A stretch of 64,000 bases of DNA from Cavenderia fasciculata. Lineage: Eukaryota; Evosea; Eumycetozoa; Acytosteliales; Cavenderiaceae. Position numbers and translations under genes: made by a program. Numbering within the stretch: the stretch's first letter is position 1; every line of letters begins with the position of its first letter. Of this stretch, positions 24,651 through 35,778 are shown piece after piece. The notes beneath the pieces were generated by a model. It had not been told where the DNA came from, made no database searches, and saw only the letters and a program-made list of their open reading frames with translations. Where the stretch lies: positions 1,426,001 to 1,490,000 of the forward strand of contig NW_004457723.1 in NCBI RefSeq assembly GCF_000203815.1, given 5' to 3'.

Positions 24651-26113
24651 ATGATAACGAAAAGGTTAATAGCATATATCATAAGATCACTAAAACAATG
24701 GCGTATACTATTGATTCTTAGTTGCTTCTTGGGGCTTATCGCACCTACACTTTTAATCACTGCGTTTGCATTCCTCGATCCATCTATATCAATTGTACAA
24801 GTATCTTTGGTAGAAACATATAACAAGGCGGTAGTAGTATGTACAAACAAATAGAAATAGAAAATAGATAGATTAAACAACCGACTCCGACTGTTTTCTA
24901 ACAAATCCTCTAATTCATTTAATTTAAATCTAAAAGGGATGGAGAGAGATATATAGGGACGAATTCATAGCATTTAAATATTTTGTAAATATAACATATC
25001 ACAACGGTACTGATGACGGTGGCGGCGGCGGCGGCGGCGGAGGAGGAGGAGCAGCAGCAGGAAATAACAGTACCGATCAATCCATCAAAATGGATTTCTA
25101 CACATCAAAAAACTCTGAGCACATGTCAACAACAGACACCATCTTGAAATATATGCCTCTCTCCTTTAATTGTAACATAAGTTCACTCATACCACCAGTC
25201 ACCCTTCGAGACGCAACACAAAAATCACCTTATTTAAATATTAAATTGTACAGTTATTTTGTAAGTATTAATAATAAGAATAGAATAGAATAGATTAAAT
25301 CTATTGATGATCATCAACACTTAATACTAATATATATTTATTATTTAAAGGAAAATAAATTATTACTTGAAACGACAGCAGACTTGTATCAATACTACCA
25401 ATCAACTGGTAAGAAATTAAATGGAATCTGTTTGGTCTTAAATGGGAAAACAACAATCGATTCTCAACCATGTACTTTTGGTCAAACTGGTTATACCAAG
25501 TACGTAAAAAAGAAAAAGAAAAAAAGAAACAACACCTTTTTTTTTTTTTTTAGATTTATAAATTATTAATCAAATATCATATCATAATTTATAGTTATAC
25601 ATCACAATTTATACCAGTTATAGGAGATACAATAACCTATTCAAATGTTTTAATAAGAATTAAATATTTTAAAGACCCATATTTAATAGCAGCAGATATA
25701 TCAAAGGGCACTTTTACTTTTGGAATGGCAAAAGTATGTTTACAATCTTTCTATGAATATTATTTATCATTTTGCTAATGGATTTATTTATTTATTTCCT
25801 TTAGGATTTACAAGAATCATTGGGAACATTTTTTTTAATTTTTGGAGGTGTATTTACAGTTTTATTTGTTTTAATTATTTTAATGATGGTCAAGAAAAAA
25901 GGACTATCCAAGTTAATGGGTGGATCAAAGAATTCGATGGACGAACATTCCGACCACTCTAGTAGCGGCGGTATGGATGGTATACCAATGTCAAACTTGG
26001 ACATTATTCGAGCTCAAAACTATTTAGATTCACAACAATCATCAAATCAATTGTCAAATAATAGTAGAGAAAGAAATACTCTTACTCATGACATAATAAA
26101 TGAAGTTGGTTAA
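24651..26113 (+). CDS. Two-TM protein with large lumenal/extracellular region
   Basis: Five exons: 24651-24836, 24937-25260, 25351-25499, 25595-25733 and 25805-26113. All phases join and give 368 residues. A first hydrophobic helix at about residues 18-43 acts as signal anchor. A central region of about 220 residues holds several N-glycosylation sites (NIT, NNS, NIS), a Gly/Ala run coded by a GGC repeat (25018-25060), and cysteines. A second TM helix (about 275-295, FFLIFGGVFTVLFVLIILMM) precedes a Lys-rich then Ser/Asn-rich cytoplasmic tail of about 75 residues. The exon 2 acceptor is the AAAAG before 24937, not the later ATATAG, because only the former keeps the frame. I do not recognise the family. 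The topology resembles generic two-pass endomembrane proteins. Confidence 0.75.
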
Positions 26114-26207
26114 ACATATATTATATATGGTAAAAAAAAAAAAAAGGATTAATTTATAATTTAATTTAATTTATTGCCTGTTATTTTTAAAAAATATTAT
26201 TATTATT

Positions 26208-27562
26208 TTACACATCTAAACAACTATTATTATTATTATTATTATTATTACTTTCTTCATTTTCTTCTTTGACTAAAATATCGTTATTTGGAAAAAAGTT
26301 TGAACTTGTTGAAATATCAAAACTGGTAGTTATATCAAGTGAATGATGATCATCTTGAATCGATTGGTTGATAATATTGGTGTTACTGTTGCTGTTGATT
26401 AAACGACCCAATTTAATTTGTGATTGTTGGGTATTTGGTTCACGTGGTTTCTTATGCCATTGTTTCAGTGGACTCGATGACGAGCCGGCCTTGTCAGAGA
26501 GTGATGAAGTTGTGTTTTCACGACTGCTACTGCTGCTGTCAGATGATCCATATTTACCACTAATCAAACTTGGACTGATCGATTCAAAGGTGATATAGTT
26601 GATAGGACACTCTGCAACGGCAACCATCATAATAGTAGCCGTCGAACATTCAAATAGCATGGTCAACATGTTGGAAAAGTGTGTTAGAGGATCGGTCAAT
26701 TTAACCTGTAGGATGACATAAAATAAAAGGTCACGACTGAGGTTCAACACCAAAATGCAAATGATGAGCACTGAAAACACCTTGATACGACCGATCAGAT
26801 TGGCCACCTTTCCAGTCAACAGATTCTTTTTATGTTGTATTTGACGATGCAAGAAGAAACTACCACAAAAGCAGACGACACCAAGCAACACCAACAAAAA
26901 GAGAAACCCTGCCGTGAAAAAGGTCGGTGCCCAATCCTTGGCATATGTTGCCAAGATTGAATATGTAACCTCGTAAACAATATATAATCCTATAATTGAC
27001 CATGTGACTTTCCATACTCTTCTATGATACATTGGTTTAACTGTAAATAATGCAAATAATAATCTGCACCCTAAAACATTCAACAAGAGATAAATTAATT
27101 TTAGATTACAATCTAATCTTTTTGTTTTTTTGAAAGACTTACAATAAGTTCCAATAAAAGCCCAACACCACATTTCAAAAAAGAGACTCCACATTCCCAA
27201 ATAATCACATATACTGCCAGTTGTATCATCATTTGTCTCTAATAGAAATGCAGAGTAAAATATTCTAACTTTAAAAAAAATAAATAAATAATAGGATTTA
27301 TTAATATATTAATTACAACAGTCTGATCAATTTTAATATTTGGAGGATACATACATATTGCAAAACAAGTCAAACCTAGTAACGTCATACTACGAGGATT
27401 GATCAAATTCTGTCTTGCTTGATATTTGATTTCATAGCCTAGTTGTGTAAGACATGTTACAATGATTCCTATACACCATATAATTCTTATAGCTATATAT
27501 CCTATTACAAGAGTATCATATGTTTCATCACCTGTAAAAGAGTAATATGTTCGCATTGCCAT
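26208..27562 (-). CDS. Seven-TM (GPCR-like) protein of unknown family
   Basis: Three exons on the minus strand, 27562-27355, 27268-27143 and 27070-26208, give 398 residues. Seven hydrophobic helices follow in order: IGYIAIRIIWCIGIIVTCL, LLGLTCFAIFRIFYSAFLL, the helix ending GTYWCRLLFALFTV, SIIGLYIVYEVTYSIL, AGFLFLLVLLGVVCFCGSF, FSVLIICILVLNLSRDLLF, and a last helix ending MMVAVAECPI. The tail of about 150 residues is Ser-, Asn- and Glu-rich and probably cytoplasmic. A Ser cluster and a C-terminal Asn run are coded by simple repeats. The second intron (27071-27142, 72 nt) is divisible by three and stop-free, so intron retention would add 24 residues in frame. The start at 27562 is preferred because no upstream in-frame ATG exists. 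Overall it resembles small 7TM families such as TOM1/GPR137, but I cannot assign it. Confidence 0.7.
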
Positions 27563-28137
27563 TATAATCAATTGATTCGAGCTATTTTTTACTTCTATTT
27601 ATAAATTCGCACCTCTGCTTGCTTCTTTTGATCTCTTGACTAATAGTCTATCATTAGAAATGGTATATTTGATTATTATTACTACTAAGCTTTTATTTGT
27701 TTAAACAAACAAATGTTGGTTGATGGTGTTTGTGATCGTGGGGCGCATCAAAGTGTGGGTCAAGTTACATTGTGGTGAAGAAGTCCTCGTCTTTAAAATA
27801 AAAATATCTTTTGACCCATTTATTTTTATGTCTTTTTTTGGTCAATATCTCTTTTTAATCCAGAATGGTTACACAAGAACGGTGCAGACTTTCAACAACA
27901 AATGAACAAAAAATATCTCAAAATATTTATGGTACTATAAATAATTAAAGGTTTATTATTTTTTTTTTAAAAGGATATAATTTTGTACAAAGATCTTCTT
28001 ATTTGATGATTGGTTGTTGTGGAGAATATATTGTTGAGAGTCGTCGGAATAGGTGATTCTGACAGTCCAATCACATCCTGAAGCATGATATTGATTGGTT
28101 GTTTGATGTTTGTGCCGGCAGATAAACTTATTATGAT
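27563..28137. other. Spacer with duplicated fragment of the peptidase gene
   Basis: It lies between the 7TM gene start and the peptidase stop codon. Positions 28020-28087 are an exact copy of coding sequence 28343-28410 of the neighbouring peptidase gene. The rest is AT-rich without coding signal. Confidence 0.7.
28020..28087 (-). repeat. 68-bp duplicate of dictomallein-like coding sequence
   Basis: This stretch is identical to 28343-28410, part of exon 2 of the peptidase gene (ASGCDWTVRITYSDDSQQYIL). It keeps orientation and is offset by 323 bp, placing it about 50 bp downstream of the stop codon, in the likely 3' UTR. It looks like the relic of a short tandem duplication whose intervening part was replaced or lost. 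Confidence 0.95.
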
Positions 28138-30150
28138 TTAATCTGATTTTGTTAATAAAACAGTAGCATTTGAATAAACGCCATTGAATCCAAATGGAGT
28201 CCAAAGTAATTCACTCTTTTTGATGGCTTTGGTAGCTGGTACATTGTTGTAAAAGGTAAAAAAACTGCCTCCACTAAGTGGATCAGTTGATGCATTTGTT
28301 GGAGCGCCAAATGGAGAAAACCAACCACGAACACCGGTTTGTTGGAGAATATATTGTTGAGAGTCGTCGGAATAGGTGATTCTGACAGTCCAATCACATC
28401 CTGAAGCATGGCAGTACCAAGCGATTGGGCCTACATTTGGCTTGATGGTGGCCAATTGTTCAGCGTTGGTTGGGTCGACCGATCTTCTAATGTTTCCAGT
28501 GTACTTTAAATATGGATAGATTTGTGAGGCCTCGGTAACACCTGATGTGCTATAAGACATGATGATAGTGTAGACAGGTACATTTCTAATCATTGGAGCA
28601 CCAGAATCAAAGCCATAGAGACCGTTTGTCTGATTAGTGATGGTGTATGGTACATAGGCCTTGTAAATAGTGTCCCATTGACTATAAGTGTTGTTGGATG
28701 GATTGTAGACCAATGCTCCACCAGGTTGATGAGTTCCATCAGCTTTGAGTGTAGTGTTTCCTTCAAAGTAGTCTTGGATGACTGACATTTCGTAATCGGC
28801 AAACATGGAGAAACGGTATCCCCACGATTGGTCACCTGCACCACCTTGCATATCCGATTGTTTGTAACAGTGACCTTCAGTATCATTGACACGACCCGAT
28901 CCACACGTTCTATTTGCTGGAATCCATGGAGCAAGGAATTCATTGTGATTTGCATCAAATCCCCATTGAGATCCTTTCAAACTACCTTGAATATATGGAT
29001 AATATCCTGAATCATATGAACCTCCAGCCTAAAATTAAAAAAAATAATAATTAATATATAGAAAAAAAAAAACAATGTTTTTTTTTGTTTGTTTACATAC
29101 ATGTGGAAGACCAAAAGCATGACCTTGTTCATGAATAAAGATACCAGAATAGGCATAATCACCAGTACCAGAGGAACCACCACCCAAACCACCACCTGGA
29201 TGAGAATACTTGCTTTGATTGTTAAAGGCAATGATGGGGGTGTAGAGTTGGAGTCTTTCGAGACCACGACCATTGACACTACGGAGACCACCAAGAACAC
29301 CGAGGATGGCAGACATGACAGCATAACCGTCCTTCATTTGGTTGGTGTTGGTGACAGCGTATGGGGGGTTACCGTCTCTTGCTCCGATGATGATCTTTGA
29401 CCATTGGATTCTACCGACGGGGTGAGTCTTGACGTCCAACTTGGAAATTGGCCACTTTTGTTCGAGTTCGGCAATAGCTTCGGGTGGTGGGAGGTCAACA
29501 TCGGAAAAGTTAGTGTTGGCGGGTGTAGCACCAAAGAGATAGAATGGGACAATCTCAAGTGGCATAATAACAGTTTGACCAACGTTGACGGGGATATCAG
29601 TCGATTGTTCGTCGTTGGCAAAGGCAGAGATGACAAGACCTGGCTTGATCCAATCGGCTTCGGCCATGGCACTATAGTGAGTGGTGGAAAAGGCTGTTCC
29701 ATTAGCTTCGGTCTTTGGCAAGTAGGTGGCGTTGACCAAGGCGATGGTTCCGACGACATAGGTTTCATTGGACGTGGTTGGTTGGGCGTGGACTGGGAGG
29801 GTGAATACCAAAGTTGGATTTTCAATCTTGAGTTCCGAGTCGCTTCCAAAGTCGACCATGACAAGTGTACGCTTGCCTCCAACTAAATGGTAGGTAGCAG
29901 ACTGATTGTTCTTGACAAGTGTCCAACTCAAGCCTTGTGCTGGCATCACATGACTCTGAGCAAACAACCAATTGGGTACAATGGTACCAGTAGGTCCCGA
30001 TGCACCGTCATCTTTATTGCTAAAAACAATAGCAATTGGCAATACAATAACAAGTACCACAATCACTGCAACAGTTGTCAATACTGGAATGATCACCTTT
30101 TTATGTTCCATCCAAGTGGATGGTTTTGTTAAAATATCAAAATGTTTCAT
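28138..30150 (-). CDS. dtmlA: Dictomallein-like M66 zinc metallopeptidase, type II membrane protein
   Basis: Two exons, 30150-29101 and 29028-28138, give 646 residues. A basic N-terminus and one TM helix (about 18-43) suggest a signal anchor with the enzyme outside or in the lumen. The zinc site HEQGHAFGLPH spans residues 340-350 (ligands H340, H344, H350; catalytic E341), the M66 pattern HExxHxxGxxH. The intron falls exactly after H350. Downstream, a Trp/Gly-rich region (GSQWGFDAN, GGAGDQSWGYRFSMFADYE) matches the M66 C-terminal part as I know it from dictomallein and bacterial StcE-type mucinases. Family members cleave glycoproteins; a role in food digestion or surface shedding is inference. 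There are several N-glycosylation sites. Coding GC content is higher than in the neighbours, with an N-terminal half rich in ACC/GTC codons. Confidence 0.9.
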
Positions 30151-31466
30151 TGATTTTTAAATAATTATTATTATTATTAATTATTAATTATTATTATTAA
30201 TTATTATCTCTCTTTTTTAATATTATACAAAGTTGGTGTTGAGGGGTTGGAGATAAATATGAATGAATATGAATGTTTGTTGCAAGAGTTTAAAACAAGT
30301 CGCGGGATTAAATAGTTGGTCATAGGCTTCATGATTTCTTATCTTTTCTTTTGAAAGCCAATAATACCTGCCTCCATCCATTAAAGTGATCACACAATCC
30401 ACAACAAACCAAAAATAAAAATCTAGACGGAGGATGCCATCCATATTTTGATATTAAAGAGGTTGAGGTGATAAAGTTTATAATAAAGTTCAATGTTTCA
30501 AAGCCACTTGCGGGCTTTGAAAAACAAATCTCAGCTCTTCCACTATAAAATGATCGCAATTGCTTACCGAGTTGTAAAGCGAAAAAAACCGTGGGCATGC
30601 GCCTCTATTTTGGGAGGTTTTTACCGTTCATCTTTAATGACAAACACTAAAATATCAGCACTGGGTGCGGCTTGAGTGTCTCTTAATTCATGATAAGTCA
30701 GTCGTTGCAATTACCAGATACACGGCTCGGTTCCTGACCTAGGTATCAATGATATCATTGTGCAAATATATTTATAAAAAAAGCGGTTGTTGTCGCGTGT
30801 GAATGATGAACAAGAAGGAAAGGTAAGTAATCTAGAATGTTGATTAGTTTGTCTCTCTCTTTCTTCTCTTTTCATTATAAACCTACAGTAGATTTTTTAC
30901 AAAAGTAGTTGTTTTGATTCATTATAATTAAGATGGGTGACTCTAAACCTAAAAATATCATCACCTTACCAGATTATCTACTCGAGTATAGTAGTATAAT
31001 AGATCTGTTTGGAATGCGAGCATTTCTTCTTTCCATTACACATTAATATCTTCTTCCTTATCATTACAATGATTGATTCATCGTCATCGCCAACGCGTTC
31101 GACATACGACCCATACATTAGTTATCGTACACCCCCAACTGTTTTATTGATAATAGTACTATTATTCTCTTTTAATTCAAATAACGAATAAATGAATGAA
31201 TAAATGAATGAATGAATGATAGATAGATATAATAATAGATAATAACTTTATTGAAGAAAAGATATTCAAGTATTTCGGTCTCACACTCTGCAAACATCAC
31301 AATATTATTTATGAGGAAAAAAAAATATTTTTTGAATTTGAAAAAAAGGAGGGAAAATGTATAGTTGTAAATTGCTTGCTTTGAATTTGTCACCTCGTTT
31401 ATTATTAATCGATAATCAATCATCAAACTCAAAGAAAAGAGACAAAAGAAAGAGAAAGAGAAAGAG
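30151..31466. other. 1.3-kb intergenic region, hairpin and small ORFs only
   Basis: There is no recognised gene. A perfect 10-bp stem (TTTCAAAGCC 30496-30505, GGCTTTGAAA 30513-30522) with a 7-nt loop stands out. Two short ATG-initiated frames, 30933-31046 (37 aa) and 31069-31191 (40 aa, with a hydrophobic stretch), have no detectable homology signal and are not called as genes. A GAAT/GATA repeat lies at 31185-31230. Confidence 0.5.
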
Positions 31467-33797
31467 ATGGATATGGACATTGAAGATGAAGTAGTTCGTC
31501 TATTTAGCAAATCAGGACTATCTGAAGCTGCTGATTTATTAAAGGGTATGCTTATCACATCATGTGACCCATATGGTGTTTGCATCACATCACATTTACT
31601 AACTAACTAGTCGTATCATTATTGATACAATGTAGTTCAAAATATCATTAAAACATTCAAATTGAATGCATTGGTTGTACATGATGAATGGGAGTTGTTT
31701 TGTGTCAACAATAGAGTCAGTTCTGATCATGCAACCTATCTTGACAAGTTTAAGATTGCTGTCAAAAAGAATGTTAATGAATTGAAAAAGAGATTGGGTA
31801 ATACTAAAACGTATGTACTATTAATACAGTATTACTCATCAATATCATAACAAACCAACGTTAATGTTTAAATTCCTCTTCTCTCATAGAGACCAAACCT
31901 TACAAAACAAAATAGACAAACAAGATGAACAAGAATTTGATGAAATCTTTGATTTTAGTGATGTACCTACTGTTGAGATGGTTCCTCTACCTAATAACAA
32001 CAATAATAACAATAATAACAGTACAGATAATAATACAGATAATTATATAGATGATGAATTTGAAATGGATTTAACAGAAGATAATAATAATAATACATTT
32101 AATGGAATATCATCTGGATTATCAAGTCATGATAAACAACAATCTCAAAGAGCTATTCGATTTGCACAAACCAAGGTTCCATCATTCCGATTTGACAAGA
32201 GACAAGGAGCCGACGAGATTGTACAAGAATACGTTGGAGAGCGGTTAAAGAGCAAGGATATAGCTCCACAACAAAAAATGATACCAAAAATAATTGAAAT
32301 GGTGCCTCCATCCAAAGACAGTGGCAACGTAGATAATACTCCATACCCAACCAAATACATGTCACAGACACTAGAAGGCAGAACAAAGGCACTTGGTGAC
32401 AGCGTTCTAAAGTACTATGACCAATTCCAAGTCGAATTTGATCCAGTTGCAAATGCAGACCCATCAAATGAAATTCAACGTGCTGTTGGTCGTATTTGGT
32501 TATACAAGACTGGTCTGTCATTGACCTCTCAATTCAAGTTACTTGGTAATAATCAAAGTTCTGTAAACACCTTTTCCATTCCAAATCCAAATGAACCAAT
32601 CTTTTCCGGTCAAGTCGTCATGGTTGAAGGTAAAAGAATACCAGGTCAACATTTTGGTTGTTCAAAGATTTATTATGTATGCAAAACAAAAATAATAATA
32701 ATAATAATAATATATTTAGATTACTAATCAAAAAAAACATTTCTTGTAGCCAAAACAATTAGAATTTTTAAATTCAAATCAGAGAAGTAAAAAAGATTCC
32801 AGTTGTTATATCATTGTTGCATCTGGACCATTTAGTGAATATGAAAATACTCTATATCATCCATTCAAGGAATTATGTAAAGTAATTGAAAATAAGAGAC
32901 CAAATATTGTTATTTTGGTATGTATAAATATAAATATAACATAAATATAAATATATTTATTTATATATATTATTTTAATATTAATATTTTGTTTTTTGTT
33001 TTTTAGAATGGACCATTTATAGATGAATCAAATCAAAATAATCAATTTTTGGATAAATCATTTGAAGAATTTTTCTATGAAGATATTATTCAACCTTTGG
33101 AATCCATTACATCAACTCAATTCATTATTTGTCCATCTCTAAGAGATGTTCAACATGATTATGTATATCCACAACCACCATTTAAATCTAGATCTGTATG
33201 TCTATCAAAAAAAAAAAAGGATAATATTATAATATTCTAACCTTTTTGTTTGTTTTTTAGAAAAATACTAGTAGTAATATACATTTTGTTACAAATCCAT
33301 CGACCTTGTTGATTGACAATTCATTTACCATTGGTCTTAGTAATACTAATATCATTCAACAATTAGAGTTGAGATTAGATAATGGTAAAAACGATATAAA
33401 GACAACTGGAACTCCACTTATTTGTGAAAAGATTATTCAACAACAATGGTAGGAAAGATTAGAATATTTATTCACAATCATCACAAAATGATTTAATTAT
33501 TTATATTTTATTGTTTATTTATAATTATTATTTAGTTATTATCCTTTACATCCAGCAGAAGTACCAATAGAAACACAATTTATCGATTCAATTAAATTCC
33601 CATCAATCACACCCGATATTTTAATATTTGGAAAAGTTGATAAACCATTTATTGCTAATTCAAATGAAGTACTGTGTATTGGTTCAGGTCAATTAATGAA
33701 TCATAGTGGAAAGACAGGAACTTATACCGAATTGATTGTTGCACCTGGTGATGAAATCATTGTCCATAGATCAAAAGTAATCACAAGAATAATTTAA
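31467..33797 (+). CDS. polA2: DNA polymerase alpha subunit B (POLA2 / B subunit of primase complex)
   Basis: Seven exons: 31467-31545, 31636-31810, 31890-32676, 32750-32917, 33007-33195, 33261-33448 and 33536-33797. They give 615 residues, about the usual length. The N-terminal helical domain (1-85) is followed by an Asn/Asp-rich linker. Then comes the OB fold (about 210-345, VGRIWLYKTG ... SGQVVMVEG). The inactive phosphodiesterase-like domain (about 350-600) has VASGPFSEYENTLYHPF, VILNGPFID, FIICPSLRDVQHDYVYPQPPF and a terminal PDILIFGKVDKPF block that are diagnostic of POLA2. The subunit tethers the catalytic subunit to primase and the replisome in the nucleus. The exon 6 donor is GTAGGA, weaker than its neighbours, but the phase (TG|T = Cys) is required. 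The gene is intact. Confidence 0.95.
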
Positions 33798-34239
33798 ATC
33801 AACCAACCACCAACAACCAACCAACAAACTAACAAACAAACATATTAAAATTATATTTATCAAAAAAAAAGAGTTATTTTTAATTAAATACTTTTAAAAA
33901 TAAATTATAACTATTATTATTATTATTATTAATTATATTTCTATGTGAATGGTTTTGATCTACCATCTGATCGGATCGGTTAAAAAAAAATAATAAAAAA
34001 TTAAAATTATATATACTTTTCAAGTGATGTTTGACAACCGTTGCCTGGTGAGTCATTCATTAATTAAAGAAGTAATTCAATTTATTATTTATTATTATTA
34101 TTTAAATTTGTTAACAAAAGAGAGAGTAGAGTTATAAATGTATTAGTTAATTGAAATAACAACAACAACAACAAACAACAACCAACAACAAAGAACAACA
34201 AGAGTTATATTAAAGCAACTAGTTAAAACTTTTGTAGTC
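33798..34239. other. Intergenic, AT-rich
   Basis: Spacer between POLA2 and the phosphoesterase gene. It has AAC/CAA repeats before the next start codon (34160-34200) and nothing else recognised. Confidence 0.5.
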
Positions 34240-35661
34240 ATGAATATACACAAAATCAATAAGATATTCTTATTCTTGATAGGAATAATAGTACTGTTCT
34301 ATCTATATCTTTACAATTATATGTTCTTTTGTTCATGGAGATATAAAATGACAGAGTATAGCGCACAGATGGTTCTACTTGGTGATCCACAGATGGAAGG
34401 TGACCATAAGGCAAACAGAGGATTGGATGGACGTTACAATGTGTGGTTTAATGACAACTACTTTAGACACATTGTATCAAACATTGATTACTATTTGGCA
34501 CCGTCTCATGTTGTTGTGTTGGGTGATCTCTTTTCATCACAGAATCTTGGAGACAATGAATTCAACAAGAGAGTAGGTCGGTACTCTAGTATATTTGAAC
34601 CACTTCGTAACCATCATACCGTTCTCATCAATGTCACTGGTAATCACGATATTGGTTATGGAAATGAAGCAAGTAAGAGAAAGATTACTCGGTTTGAAAA
34701 TGCATTTGGCCGTGTCAATGATAAATGGTTTATCGGTGGTCACATCTTTGCAGTTTTTAATTCAATGGTATTAGATGACACACCAATAGATACACAAGTC
34801 AAAGATGAAACATGGCAATTCTTACGTGACCTAGCTGAAGAACGAAAGTCTAGTGGAATTCCAATAGTCTTGGCTACTCATATCCCTTTATTTAAAAATT
34901 ATACTCAACATGATCTTGTTTCAAATCCAACCGAACAACAACAACCAACAATTAATAATACAACAACAGATGAATCACAACCTATAAATAATGAAATGAA
35001 AGAATCATCATCATCACTTAAAATAACTTCAACAAAAAATACTAAACCAACAATAGTTGATCATTCAAATATGAAAGATTCAATACCATTTCATTTTAAT
35101 GCAATGTGCATTGAACCATATATAGTTCATCGGTCAGGTGATCATATTAAAGAACAGACAATGTTGTCTCAAGAGACTACACAATTCATATTGGATGAAT
35201 TGCAACCAGAGTTTATCGTAAATGGACACGATCATGATGGTTGCATTTATAGACACAATAACAAGACGGTGGAATATACAATCAGATCGATGATGGGTGG
35301 TTTTGGAGGCTACTCTGCACTCTTTGAAATCCACCCCAACGATGAACAAGCCACCTCTTTTTCCTACAGTTACAAGATCTGTCCTTTTGTTGAAACTAAA
35401 TACATCAACATTTCATTTGGCGTATCTGCTGCCATCATTGGTCTATTTTTACTATTTAATCTAATTAGATTGTTATGGTATTCATCAAAACAACTCTATC
35501 AATATTTAAATGGTAAAAAATATATTTCAATCATTATACTTTACTTTAAATCTAAAAAGAATATTAATAATAATAAGAAATATAATAATATTAATATTAA
35601 TAATAATAATATTAAAAAGTATAATATTAATAATAATAAATCATCAAAGAAATATGATTAA
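34240..35661 (+). CDS. Cdc1/MPPE1 (PGAP5)-type metallophosphoesterase
   Basis: A single exon gives 473 residues. An N-terminal TM helix (about 9-30) is followed by a lumenal calcineurin-like phosphoesterase domain. The motifs in order are GDPQ (residues 48-51, metal ligand D49), VVLGDLFSSQNLGD, NVTGNHDIGYG, ATHIPLF and NGHDHDGC. This set, with two terminal TM segments (the second about 385-410), fits yeast Cdc1/Ted1 and human MPPE1/PGAP5. Those enzymes remove ethanolamine phosphate from GPI glycans in the ER/Golgi and so license GPI-protein transport. Between the HIPLF and NGHDHD motifs is an Asn/Gln/Thr-rich insert of about 60 residues. The tail is Lys/Asn/Ile-rich. Its substrates could include the GPI-anchored IPT proteins encoded nearby, but linkage alone is no evidence of that. 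Confidence 0.88.
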   Translation: MNIHKINKIFLFLIGIIVLFYLYLYNYMFFCSWRYKMTEYSAQMVLLGDPQMEGDHKANRGLDGRYNVWFNDNYFRHIVSNIDYYLAPSHVVVLGDLFSSQNLGDNEFNKRVGRYSSIFEPLRNHHTVLINVTGNHDIGYGNEASKRKITRFENAFGRVNDKWFIGGHIFAVFNSMVLDDTPIDTQVKDETWQFLRDLAEERKSSGIPIVLATHIPLFKNYTQHDLVSNPTEQQQPTINNTTTDESQPINNEMKESSSSLKITSTKNTKPTIVDHSNMKDSIPFHFNAMCIEPYIVHRSGDHIKEQTMLSQETTQFILDELQPEFIVNGHDHDGCIYRHNNKTVEYTIRSMMGGFGGYSALFEIHPNDEQATSFSYSYKICPFVETKYINISFGVSAAIIGLFLLFNLIRLLWYSSKQLYQYLNGKKYISIIILYFKSKKNINNNKKYNNININNNNIKKYNINNNKSSKKYD

Positions 35662-35778
35662 AAATAATATTATATTTCATAATATTTATATTTATTTATA
35701 ATTATGGTTGTTTACAAAATAAGAAATCTAATCTACTTTTGGTTTAAATGCTTAAGATTGGATGAATGAATGGATTAA

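Noticed and set aside
26208-27562. Assignment of the 7TM protein to a named GPCR class
   Set aside because: No diagnostic motif of cAMP, family 3, secretin or Frizzled receptors is visible.
30933-31191. Two ATG-initiated small frames (37 and 40 codons)
   Set aside because: No homology signal and no splice sites linking them; could be leader ORFs but not supportable.
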